The position numbers and the translations under genes were made by a program. Below the pieces are notes generated by a model, which was not told where the DNA came from, did not search any database, and saw only the letters and a program-made list of their open reading frames with translations. Positions 1 through 6,803 of a stretch of 9,189 bases of DNA are shown piece after piece (position 1 is the first letter of the stretch; each line of letters opens with the position of its first letter). Where the stretch lies: assembly GCA_002733915.1 (NCBI GenBank), contig NVXN01000002.1, forward strand, positions 129,743 through 138,931, written 5' to 3'. The stretch comes from Aequorivita sp. GTDB lineage: Bacteria; Bacteroidota; Bacteroidia; Flavobacteriales; Flavobacteriaceae.

Positions 1-225
1 TGCAAAAGTATTGTTTTTGGTAAGCTGGTTTTTTCTAATAATAAAATCCAACAGCAACATAGTCAGCACACTGACAATTATAAAAAGTGAATGGATTAGC
101 AATAAAGAAGGCGTAATAAAAACTTCACTTTGTGAAATTGCTCCCAGTAAATAACCTGCAACAATGAAAACCGCGAGAATTAAATAGTTTATCGGGTTAG
201 ATTTTCCAAAAAAGCTTGTCAGCAT
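1..225 (-). CDS. Multi-pass membrane protein, N-terminal part (DUF6427-like), cut by window edge
   Basis: This is an open frame of 75 codons without a stop, reading from the ATG at 225 leftwards off the window, so only the N-terminus is present. The visible protein starts MLTSFFGKSNPINY and then has two hydrophobic stretches, about residues 13-30 and 40-63, followed by a basic RKNQLTK segment: a typical start of a polytopic inner-membrane protein. The opening (short hydrophobic start, then GKSNPINY) resembles what I recall of flavobacterial DUF6427 proteins, which are usually several times longer and lie near DUF6341 and purD. That identification is from memory of the family and its neighbourhood, not from a search. 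It is read divergently from the small gene at 267 across a 41-base gap. No function is known to me. The coding call is strong because the frame stays open, the composition is membrane-like and the ATG fits. Confidence 0.75.
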   Translation of the reverse strand, partial: MLTSFFGKSNPINYLILAVFIVAGYLLGAISQSEVFITPSLLLIHSLFIIVSVLTMLLLDFIIRKNQLTKNNTFA

Positions 226-266
226 ACGGGGTAATTTTATATTTTTGCCATCTAAATATTAAAGAT
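226..266 (+). promoter_or_regulatory. Short divergent intergenic region with a candidate Bacteroidota promoter for the small membrane protein
   Basis: The 41-base gap between two divergent ATGs contains TATTTTTG at 240-247, an exact match to the Bacteroidota -7 consensus TAnnTTTG. A TTG at 216-218, 21 bases upstream, could serve as the -33 element. Transcription would start near 254, leaving a leader of about a dozen bases before the ATG at 267. The gap is A/T-rich, so a chance match is possible. I found no equally good box on the minus strand for the divergent gene. Confidence 0.4.
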
Positions 267-494
267 ATGACTTGGAAAGGTTTTTGGGAAGGAATAGCTT
301 CCCTTTTTGAAGATATTCTTTTTATTCCCTACAATGCCTTGGCTAACCTGGAACTTGAAAGCTGGTGGCTTGCAAATATTGTTTCGTGGATATTCTTGAT
401 TATTGGAGCTGTAGCCTTTATTTATTGGTTGAAGAAGCTAAAAGAATTTGACGAAAACACTGAAAGCACCTATACATTTGAGGAGAATCCTTAG
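267..494 (+). CDS. Small single-helix membrane protein (DUF6341-like), 75 residues
   Basis: I place the start at the ATG at 267. The frame could be extended to a TTG at 216, but that would overlap the divergent gene and the likely promoter, and the added residues do not look conserved. The protein begins MTWKGFWEGIASLFEDILF, an amphipathic aromatic N-terminus, then SWW, one strongly hydrophobic helix at about residues 35-54, a short basic KKLK and an acidic C-terminal tail rich in E, D, T and N. This layout matches my recollection of flavobacterial DUF6341 proteins (about 70-80 residues, next to purD and a DUF6427 protein). No biochemical role is known to me. It probably sits in the inner membrane with the charged tail in the cytoplasm, which is inferred from the positive residues after the helix. 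Its stop lies only 4 bases from the convergent purD stop. Confidence 0.8.
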   Translation: MTWKGFWEGIASLFEDILFIPYNALANLELESWWLANIVSWIFLIIGAVAFIYWLKKLKEFDENTESTYTFEENP

Positions 495-505
495 TTTCCT
501 AAAGG
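489..505. other. Small imperfect inverted repeat spanning the convergent stops of the small membrane gene and purD
   Basis: CCTTAG (489-494) can pair with CTAAAGG (499-505) around a TTTC loop, with one bulged A. The arms contain both stop codons (TAG on each strand). A hairpin between convergent genes could act as a two-way terminator, but the stem is only six pairs and neither side has a following T-run, so it is not a canonical intrinsic terminator. Confidence 0.25.
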
Positions 506-1770
506 TCAAAACCTATATCATTACGATACTGCATCCTGTCAAAAGATAGTTTTTCTATATTTTGATAGGATTTTTTTAGCGCTTTTTTGAAATCATCATC
601 CAAAGAAGTTACTGCCAAAACACGTCCGCCGTTAGTAAGCGTTTTACCGCTTTCAGCCTTTGTGCCGGCGTGAAAAACAATGGAACCGTCCACGTTTTTC
701 AAGCCTGAAATTTCTTTTCCTTTTTCATAATCTTCTGGATATCCCCCGGAAACTAGCATTACAGTAGTTGCGGCCCGACTGTCAATTTCAATGTTGAAAT
801 TGCTCAAATTTTGACGGTAGGTAGCTTCCAATAAATCAACCAAATCGGTTTTTATACGGGGAAGCACTACTTCGGTTTCGGGATCGCCCATCCGCACGTT
901 GTATTCTATAACGTAGGGTTCGTTATCAACTTTTATCAAGCCGATAAACACAAAGCCTTTGTAATCAATTTTTTCTTCCAAAAGTCCATTAACCGTTGGC
1001 TTAACGATTCGCTCTTCAATTTTTTTCATCAAAACCTCATCTGCAAAAGGGACTGGGGAAACAGCTCCCATACCGCCGGTATTTAACCCTGTATCGCCTT
1101 CGCCAATGCGTTTGTAATCTTTCGCAGTGGGCAGAATTTTGTAATTTTTTCCATCGGTAAGCACAAAGACACTTAGCTCAATTCCATCCAAAAATTCCTC
1201 GATGACCACTTTGGAACTCGCTTCGCCAAATTTGCTGTGTGTAAGCATATTTTCCAGTTCCTGTTTGGCTTCGTTTAAATCTTTCAAAATCAAAACCCCT
1301 TTTCCGGCTGCCAAACCATCTGCCTTTAAAACATAGGGTGGATTCAGTTTTTCCAAAAAAGCTTTTCCAGCTTCCAAGGATTCCGCAGTAAAACTCTCAT
1401 ACGCCGCCGTAGGGATGTTGTGCTGCATCATAAATTCCTTCGCGCGCTGTTTACTGCCTTCCAGCAATGCGCCTCGTTTTGAGGGACCTATGAGCATTAC
1501 ATTTTTTAATTCCGCGGTTTCGGCAAAATAATCGGCAATTCCGTGCACCAAGGGGTCTTCTGGGCCAACAATAACCATTTCAATATTATTTTCAACAACG
1601 CATTTTTTCACCGCCCCAAAATCGGTTACCTTTAAATCCACATTTGTTGCAATGGAAGCAGTTCCGGCATTTCCGGGCGCTACAAAAAGTTTTTCGCAGC
1701 GGTTGCTCTGCGCAATTTTGTATGCAAAAGTATGTTCGCGGCCACCGGAACCAAGGATGAGAATATTCAT
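499..1770 (-). CDS. purD: Phosphoribosylamine--glycine ligase (GAR synthetase)
   Basis: PurD joins glycine to 5-phosphoribosylamine with ATP, making glycinamide ribonucleotide in the second step of de novo purine synthesis in the cytoplasm. From the ATG at 1770 the protein has 423 residues, the usual PurD length. Visible motifs are the N-terminal GSGGREH at 7-13, VGPEDPL at 68-74, the ATP-grasp lysine/glycine segment KADGLAAGKG at 149-158, TGGMGA at 241-246, and the metal-binding PurD signature RMGDPETE at 303-310. The C-terminal domain carries GGYPEDY near 342-348 and GGRVLAV at 391-397. The frame could begin nine codons earlier at a TTG (1797), but that TTG lies inside the likely promoter box, and MNILILGSGG is the typical family start. 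It stands alone on its strand, flanked by a convergent small membrane gene and a divergent polysaccharide gene. Confidence 0.97.
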   Translation of the reverse strand: MNILILGSGGREHTFAYKIAQSNRCEKLFVAPGNAGTASIATNVDLKVTDFGAVKKCVVENNIEMVIVGPEDPLVHGIADYFAETAELKNVMLIGPSKRGALLEGSKQRAKEFMMQHNIPTAAYESFTAESLEAGKAFLEKLNPPYVLKADGLAAGKGVLILKDLNEAKQELENMLTHSKFGEASSKVVIEEFLDGIELSVFVLTDGKNYKILPTAKDYKRIGEGDTGLNTGGMGAVSPVPFADEVLMKKIEERIVKPTVNGLLEEKIDYKGFVFIGLIKVDNEPYVIEYNVRMGDPETEVVLPRIKTDLVDLLEATYRQNLSNFNIEIDSRAATTVMLVSGGYPEDYEKGKEISGLKNVDGSIVFHAGTKAESGKTLTNGGRVLAVTSLDDDFKKALKKSYQNIEKLSFDRMQYRNDIGFDL

Positions 1771-1889
1771 AATTGAGATGTTTTGTTTCGGTGTCAAAAA
1801 TAATTGTTTGTACCTTGAACCACTAATTTATTTGAAGCGAATTTGACTTTGCGAATTTTTAGGTTTCAACTTAAATTGAAAAACATCTT
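1771..1889. other. Divergent intergenic region between purD and the PaaK-like gene
   Basis: This 119-base A/T-rich gap must hold control signals for both divergent transcripts. The purD side has an exact -7 box at 1795-1802. For the plus strand I see only near-matches to TAnnTTTG: TTTATTTG at 1827-1834 (one mismatch, with a TTTG at 1807-1810 but only 16 bases between), TGACTTTG at 1844-1851 and TAGGTTTC at 1860-1867. None is convincing. There is no clear operator repeat and no small gene. Confidence 0.4.
1795..1802 (-). promoter_or_regulatory. Candidate -7 promoter box of purD
   Basis: Read on the minus strand, 1802 to 1795 is TATTTTTG, an exact TAnnTTTG box. Transcription would begin near 1788, giving a leader of roughly 18 bases before the ATG at 1770. 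I see no clear TTG -33 element at the expected distance. The box supports the ATG over the upstream TTG start, because the TTG at 1797-1795 is part of the box itself. Confidence 0.45.
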
Positions 1890-3200
1890 TTGAAACTATT
1901 CGATATTTCCCTTTTTCTGAAACGCTTCCCTATTAAAAGGGCAAAGGAAGAACTGCTTCAAATTTCCCAAATAAATGAAACAGACTACGAAGCATTTTTG
2001 AAAGCGAAAAGGGCCGAAATCGTAAACTATCATTTAGAAAACAATACTTTTTATCGCAATAAAGTGAAGGGTGAGTTTTCAAGTTGGGAAACACTTCCTG
2101 TCTTGAAAAAGGCAGATTATCAAATTCCTTTAAAAGAAAGACTTTCAAAAGACTTTTCGGAAAAAAATTGTTACATAAACAAAACTTCGGGTTCCAGTGG
2201 AAATCCCATTCGTTTTGCAAAAGATAAATATAGCCACGCAATGACCTGGGCTTACCACATGGAGCGGTTTGGGTGGTATAGCATAGATTTTAATAGTTCG
2301 TTGCAAGCTCGTTATTACGGAATTCCTTTGGATACTGTTGAAAATAAAACCGTGCGTTTAAAAGATTTTTTAGCAGATCGGCATCGGTTTTCAATAAACG
2401 ATCTTTCGGAAAAGGCTCTCGATGAAATGTTGAAAGTCTATAAACGAAAACCATTTGAGTACATTAACGGCTATACCAGCAGCATTGTGCTCTTTGCGAA
2501 ATATTTGAAGGAAAAGAAAATAATACTAAAAAATGTCTGTCCAACGCTGAAGGTGTGTATCGTTACTTCCGAAATGCTTTTTGAGGATGACAGAATTTTG
2601 CTTGAAGAACAGTTGGGCATTCCAGTGGTCAATGAATACGGTTGTTCAGAAGCTGGAGTGATTGCCTTTACCAATCCAAAAGGCCAATGGGAAGTTGATT
2701 CCAAAACGCTTTTTGTTGAGATTTTGGATGAGACCGATAAGCCGCTTCCTTGGGGTGAAGAAGGACGTATTGTAATAACTTCGCTTCACAACAAAGCACA
2801 TCCTTTTATCCGTTATGAGATTGGCGATTACGGAGCACTGAGCGTAAAAAGCACTTTTAAAAAACCAATTCTAAAAACCCTGGTGGGGAGAACAAATGAC
2901 TTTGCAATACTTCCCAGTGGAAAGAAAGCGGCTGGAATGACTTTTTATGTAATTACCAAAAAAATAATGGAAGAGAGTGGAAACATACAAGAATTTAAAG
3001 TAGTTCAATCAAAGATTGATACTTTTGAGATTAACTATGTAAGCAAAGAAGAATTAACGGAAGAAAAGAAGCGATCTATTGCACAAACCATTTCGCAATA
3101 TTTAGAGCCGGGATTGACATTTATTTTCAACAGAAAAGCACAGCTGGATAGATCGGCAAGCGGTAAGTTGAAACAGTTTATTTCGTTGGTTGAAAATTAA
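1890..3200 (+). CDS. PaaK/CapK-like adenylate-forming enzyme of a polysaccharide locus
   Basis: This 436-residue protein belongs to the phenylacetate-CoA ligase/CapK branch of the adenylate-forming (ANL) superfamily. Such enzymes activate a carboxylic acid as an acyl-AMP, usually followed by transfer to a thiol or amine. The motifs in order are TSGSSGNP at 99-106 (phosphate-binding loop), NEYGCSE at 248-254 (adenine/acyl site), IRYEIGD at 307-313, GRTND at 333-337 (hinge aspartate region) and a C-terminal SGK with Lys426 at the position of the catalytic lysine. The machinery therefore looks complete. The start is TTG at 1890: the frame closes at a stop at 1872 and the first internal ATG lies more than 110 codons in, beyond TSGSSG. 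Fourteen bases separate it from the glycosyltransferase downstream, suggesting one transcript. Phenylacetate is an unlikely substrate in this context; relatives in capsule and exopolysaccharide loci are mostly uncharacterised, and a role in acyl or amide decoration of the polymer is inference. Confidence 0.88.
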   Translation: MKLFDISLFLKRFPIKRAKEELLQISQINETDYEAFLKAKRAEIVNYHLENNTFYRNKVKGEFSSWETLPVLKKADYQIPLKERLSKDFSEKNCYINKTSGSSGNPIRFAKDKYSHAMTWAYHMERFGWYSIDFNSSLQARYYGIPLDTVENKTVRLKDFLADRHRFSINDLSEKALDEMLKVYKRKPFEYINGYTSSIVLFAKYLKEKKIILKNVCPTLKVCIVTSEMLFEDDRILLEEQLGIPVVNEYGCSEAGVIAFTNPKGQWEVDSKTLFVEILDETDKPLPWGEEGRIVITSLHNKAHPFIRYEIGDYGALSVKSTFKKPILKTLVGRTNDFAILPSGKKAAGMTFYVITKKIMEESGNIQEFKVVQSKIDTFEINYVSKEELTEEKKRSIAQTISQYLEPGLTFIFNRKAQLDRSASGKLKQFISLVEN

Positions 3201-3214
3201 TCCCCACACAAAAC

Positions 3215-4375
3215 GTGCAAAAGGAAATTCTTATAATAACCAACTATTTCCCTCCTGAAAGAGGCGCGGCAGCTAATCGTATTTATAGCTTGGCAGAAGC
3301 AATGGGAGATGCTGGATTTGCGGTGACGGTTCTTTGCCCATTGCCAAATTATCCAACGGGTAAAGTTTTTCGGGAATATAGCGGTAAAATCTCTTCAGTT
3401 GAATCTGCCTCCTTCGGAAAAATAAAACGATTGTGGATTTGGCCCAGCAATTCTACAAATAAATTTGTGAGGTTGCTCTCTATGGTTTCCTTTTCTTTTA
3501 GTCTAATTTTATTTTTCGTGTTTTCAAAAACACCTAAAAAGATATTTATCCAATATTCGCCAGTTTTCGTAGGGTTTACAGGAATTTGTTTGGGGCGTTT
3601 GTTTTCCAAAAAAATAATACTGAATGTTTCTGATCTGTGGCCATTGGCTGGATTTGAAATGGGAATTTTAAAAAAAGGAACCTATTATTCCCTTTTGCAG
3701 AAGATGGAAAAGTTCTGTTATAAGAATGCCGATTTGATTGTTGGCCAATCTGAAGAAATTCTTCAGCATATTTCAAATTATTGCAAGAAGTCAACTTTTT
3801 TATATCGAAATGTTCCCAACTTCAAAGTTCCCATAATTGAAGAAACCAAACAATCTGCTGAAATTAAAATAGTTTACGCAGGTTTATTGGGGGTTGCGCA
3901 GGGAATATACGGGATTTGTCAACGAATTTCATTTCCAGAAAATGTGAGTCTACATATTTATGGGGCTGGGCCCGAAGCGGAAAAAATTGAAAGCTTAGAA
4001 AAGCAAGGTATTTACTTTTATGGTGAATTGAAAAGGGAGGAATTGCATATTGAGCTGCAAAAATATAACATTGCATTTATTCCTTTAATAAAACGAATTT
4101 ACGGCTCCGTTCCCTCAAAAATATTTGAATATACACGCTTGGGGCTTCCTATACTTTACTTTGCTGGAGGTGAAGGAGGAGATATTGTAAAAAATGAGTC
4201 TCTTGGATGGGTCGTACCCGTAACTAATTATGATGCGCTACAAAACTTTATAAATACAATTTCTAAAGAAAAAATAAAGGAATTCCCGAAAGGTGAAGTT
4301 AAAAAGAATTCGGTTTCCGCATTTAATTTCCATAAACAGTTTGAGGATTTTACTGCGATGCTAGAAAATATTTAA
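3215..4375 (+). CDS. Glycosyltransferase, GT4 type (WbuB-like, GT-B fold)
   Basis: This 386-residue enzyme likely transfers a sugar from a nucleotide donor onto a lipid-linked oligosaccharide at the inner face of the membrane. The N-terminal domain opens with ITNYFPPERGAAANR (8-22), typical of WbuB-like GT4 enzymes, and continues with a hydrophobic patch at about 87-104 (membrane association) and SDLWP at 139-143. The C-terminal donor domain has YAGLLG at 221-226, GAGPE at 250-254, and PSKIFEY at 300-306 followed by LGLPI and FAGGEGGDI (316-324), the region holding the conserved donor-binding glutamate of GT4. The start is GTG at 3215, because the first internal ATG (codon 30) would remove the N-terminal substrate loop. 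It follows the PaaK-like gene by 14 bases. Its stop overlaps the convergent gene's stop by 4 bases. Donor and acceptor sugars cannot be read from the sequence. Confidence 0.9.
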   Translation: MQKEILIITNYFPPERGAAANRIYSLAEAMGDAGFAVTVLCPLPNYPTGKVFREYSGKISSVESASFGKIKRLWIWPSNSTNKFVRLLSMVSFSFSLILFFVFSKTPKKIFIQYSPVFVGFTGICLGRLFSKKIILNVSDLWPLAGFEMGILKKGTYYSLLQKMEKFCYKNADLIVGQSEEILQHISNYCKKSTFLYRNVPNFKVPIIEETKQSAEIKIVYAGLLGVAQGIYGICQRISFPENVSLHIYGAGPEAEKIESLEKQGIYFYGELKREELHIELQKYNIAFIPLIKRIYGSVPSKIFEYTRLGLPILYFAGGEGGDIVKNESLGWVVPVTNYDALQNFINTISKEKIKEFPKGEVKKNSVSAFNFHKQFEDFTAMLENI

Positions 4376-5724
4376 TAAGCTTTCTCTTCACCTCGAAGGG
4401 CGTTGTAGATGGTTTGGAATACAATTTTAATATCAAGGAAGAGGCTCCAGTTTTCGAGATAAAAAATATCATATTTAACCCTGTTTATAATATGGTTATC
4501 GTCTTCCACCTCACCTCTAAAACCGCTAACTTGCGCTAATCCTGTAATACCTGGCTTGATAAAATGGCGAACCATAAATTTATCGATGCGTTCAGCATAC
4601 ATATGCGTATGGCTTACCATATGGGGTCTTGGGCCTACTACGGACATTTCGCCCTTTAGCACATTGATAAACTGTGGCAGTTCATCAATACTCGTTTTTC
4701 TAATAATTTTTCCTACCCGTGTTACCCGTTCATCCCCTTTTCTTATTTGTTCCAAATGTGCCATGGGGTTTGGTATCATACTCCGAAATTTATAACAGTA
4801 AAATTCTTTGTAGTCTAGCCCATTTCTTTTTTGTTTGAAGAATACAGGTCCTTTTGATTCTAATTTAATTAATAATCCAAGAATTGGCGTGAGCCAAGAT
4901 AAAAGCCCTACTATAACAAAAAGCGAAAGTATTATATCAAAACCTCTTTTTATAAACTTATTAAAGGGTTCATCCATAGGAATTTTACGCATGGAAAGAA
5001 TGGGAAGCACTCCATAATAAGTAAAGTCCAGTTTTTTACTATATATTTCTTTATTGTCTGGAAGAAATTTTAAGACTTTAAGGTTGTTATCCACAAAATC
5101 AACCAACTTTATTAAATCTTTGTTGTTAATTTCGGCAACTGAGGAGTACACCTCATCTATTTCCTCTCTGAGGATATAATCCATACATTCTTCTATGGTG
5201 ACTTTATCAGGTCCTTTTAAATCAAAGGTTTTGTAAAGTTTATAACCATAGACCGGATTAGTGGTAAAAAATTTTCGTAATTGGTCAGTTTTTTGGTTGA
5301 GCCCTAGAATCACAACTTTACGTACGTTTCCACCCAAGTGTAAACGATATTTCTTCAAGAGAAAGAAAATACCCAATTTTACAATGGTAATGCATAGCAT
5401 CACCATAAAAATATATTTAAAAATGATGGAAGCTGAGGTGGTCAACTCATTATAAAAACCAAAAAAGGAAAAAACAATCAATAGGAAAATAATAGCCTGT
5501 TTCCCTATAAGCGACATAATTTTGGATAGATGGGTAAAACGATAAATCTCATAAAACCCCAATCGCAATGAGAGTATAAGCCAAGCTATGGTTAAAAAAA
5601 CTACATAGTTAAAATACGGGAAAGGATTACCAAACAATTCAAAAGCAAAAAAATGGATAAAGAACAGATCTATTCCATATGAAATAGGTCTAAGTAATCC
5701 TGAATATCTTCCGCTCCTAAACAT
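4372..5724 (-). CDS. Polyprenyl-phosphate sugar-1-phosphate transferase (initiating, WcaJ-like)
   Basis: Enzymes of this family move a sugar-1-phosphate (often glucose or galactose) from a UDP-sugar to undecaprenyl phosphate, the first step of building a repeat unit at the inner membrane. The 450-residue protein has the long polytopic layout: hydrophobic segments at about 11-31, 38-55, 73-92 and 100-123, a soluble Rossmann-like middle domain (about 134-255, starting VRKVVILG), then the catalytic region. That region begins KRGFDI at 259-264 with a membrane helix to about 287, then GPVFFKQKR (292-300), YKFRSM (311-316), SIDELPQ (345-351, with the conserved Asp347-Glu348 pair), GPRP (374-377) and PGITGLAQVSG (391-401). 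Only 7 bases separate its ATG from the stop of the upstream decarboxylase gene, so the two are very likely cotranscribed and perhaps translationally coupled. The sugar specificity is not evident. Confidence 0.93.
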   Translation of the reverse strand: MFRSGRYSGLLRPISYGIDLFFIHFFAFELFGNPFPYFNYVVFLTIAWLILSLRLGFYEIYRFTHLSKIMSLIGKQAIIFLLIVFSFFGFYNELTTSASIIFKYIFMVMLCITIVKLGIFFLLKKYRLHLGGNVRKVVILGLNQKTDQLRKFFTTNPVYGYKLYKTFDLKGPDKVTIEECMDYILREEIDEVYSSVAEINNKDLIKLVDFVDNNLKVLKFLPDNKEIYSKKLDFTYYGVLPILSMRKIPMDEPFNKFIKRGFDIILSLFVIVGLLSWLTPILGLLIKLESKGPVFFKQKRNGLDYKEFYCYKFRSMIPNPMAHLEQIRKGDERVTRVGKIIRKTSIDELPQFINVLKGEMSVVGPRPHMVSHTHMYAERIDKFMVRHFIKPGITGLAQVSGFRGEVEDDNHIINRVKYDIFYLENWSLFLDIKIVFQTIYNALRGEEKAY

Positions 5725-5731
5725 TTACTTT

Positions 5732-6721
5732 TTATCTATTGATATGCTTTGAAAAATCTTTATGCTCGCTTTTAAAAAGTTCTTCTTTTGATAACCCCTT
5801 AAAATACTCAAATGTTTTTTTCATTCCTTCTTCCCTAGAAACTTTAGGTTCCCATCCCAATATTTCCTTTGCTTTCGATATATCTGGTTCGCGCTGCAGA
5901 GGATCATCCTGAGGTAGGGGCTTAAACACAATTTTTTGTTCGGTTCCAGTTAGTTTCACAATTTCATTTGCAAAATCGAGAATGGTAATTTCTTCTGGAT
6001 TTCCGATATTAATAGGTAGCGGATAATCGCTCATTAATAAACGGTAAAGCCCTTCTACCTCATCATCGACATAACAGAAGGAACGAGTTTGCATTCCATC
6101 ACCAAAAACCGTAAGGTTTTCTCCCCGCAAGGCTTGCCCAATAAATGCAGGTATAACGCGCCCATCGTTAAGACGCATACGGGGACCATAGGTATTAAAA
6201 ATACGGGCTATTCGCGTTTCCAAACCGTGAAATCTATGATATGCCATGGTTATAGATTCCTGAAATCGTTTGGCCTCATCGTAAACACCGCGCGGTCCAA
6301 TAGTATTTACATTTCCGAAATATTCTTCAGTCTGTGGATGTACCTGTGGATCGCCATATACTTCAGAAGTTGATGCAATAAGGATTCGTGCCTTTTTCTC
6401 CCTTGCCAATCCAAGAAGGTTGTGTGTTCCCAACGAACCTACCTTTAAAGTTTGGATGGGTATTTTTAAATAATCTATGGGGCTTGCTGGGGAAGCAAAA
6501 TGAAGAATATAATCTACTTTTCCTGGAACGTGTACAAATTTGGTAACATCATGGTGGTAAAACTCAAAAGCTTCCAGTTTAAAAAGATGTGCAATATTTT
6601 TAAGATCACCAGTAATAAGGTTATCCATCCCGATAACGTGAAAATCTTCGGCAATAAATTTATCGCAGAGGTGCGAGCCTAAAAATCCAGCAGCTCCGGT
6701 TATTAGGACACGTTTTTTCAT
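5732..6721 (-). CDS. uxs: UDP-glucuronate decarboxylase (UDP-xylose synthase), extended SDR
   Basis: The enzyme oxidises and decarboxylates UDP-glucuronate using bound NAD and re-reduces the 4-keto intermediate to UDP-xylose. At 329 residues it is close to the usual soluble bacterial length. The NAD loop GAAGFLG is at 9-15, with an acidic residue (Asp33) after the second strand. HFASPASP at 74-81 and STSEVYGDP at 117-125 are typical of this subfamily, and Tyr147/Lys151 form the YxxxK pair. NTYGPRM (176-182) with NDGRV (185-189), RSFCYVDD (213-220) and [13 protein letters not shown] (258-270) follow. Ser119-Glu120 and Arg267 plausibly match the decarboxylation residues known from ArnA. The last 20 or so residues form a charged tail. 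It sits between ugd, which makes its substrate, and the sugar-phosphate transferase 7 bases downstream. A related UDP-hexose 4-epimerase is unlikely given the HFASPASP and VHPQ segments. Confidence 0.93.
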   Translation of the reverse strand: MKKRVLITGAAGFLGSHLCDKFIAEDFHVIGMDNLITGDLKNIAHLFKLEAFEFYHHDVTKFVHVPGKVDYILHFASPASPIDYLKIPIQTLKVGSLGTHNLLGLAREKKARILIASTSEVYGDPQVHPQTEEYFGNVNTIGPRGVYDEAKRFQESITMAYHRFHGLETRIARIFNTYGPRMRLNDGRVIPAFIGQALRGENLTVFGDGMQTRSFCYVDDEVEGLYRLLMSDYPLPINIGNPEEITILDFANEIVKLTGTEQKIVFKPLPQDDPLQREPDISKAKEILGWEPKVSREEGMKKTFEYFKGLSKEELFKSEHKDFSKHINR

Positions 6722-6803
6722 CTGTATAAAATATTTGAGAAAGAGGAAGATGGAATGCCTAAGCCTGCACCTACTTTCAATTTATAATTTGCTATTGGGC
6801 ATT
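6722..6803. other. Intercistronic gap between ugd and the decarboxylase gene, with a weak inverted repeat
   Basis: This 82-base gap lies within the minus-strand operon. I see no TAnnTTTG box on the minus strand, so readthrough from ugd is the simplest explanation for expression of the downstream genes. GGAATGCC (6752-6759) and GGCATTTC (6798-6805) are near-complementary around a loop of about 38 bases. In the minus-strand RNA the stem is six pairs, then a mismatch. It overlaps the ugd stop codon and might stabilise a processed RNA end, but it is too weak to call a terminator. Confidence 0.3.

Noticed and set aside
3..10. CAAAAGTA, a reverse-strand -7 promoter-like box, also present at 1725-1732
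   Set aside because: Both copies lie inside coding sequence, where they arise from codons for Thr-Phe-Ala; they are not in a position to drive a gene start.
216..266. Upstream extension of the small membrane protein to a TTG start
   Set aside because: It would overlap the divergent gene and cover the likely promoter, and the added 17 residues do not fit the family start MTWKGFWEG.
1652..1846. Plus-strand open frame opposite the start of purD
   Set aside because: It is antisense to well-conserved purD codons and has no recognisable protein features.
4376..4415. Possible terminator hairpin after the GT4 gene (CTTC/GAAG near 4386-4398)
   Set aside because: The stem is only four pairs, has no T-run, and lies inside the coding sequence of the convergent gene.
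4556..4795. Plus-strand open frame opposite the catalytic region of the sugar-phosphate transferase
   Set aside because: It is explained by the reverse complement of conserved codons in the real gene.
6089..6373. Plus-strand open frame of 94 codons inside the decarboxylase gene
   Set aside because: It is a shadow frame opposite strongly conserved dehydrogenase motifs, with no sign of a real protein.
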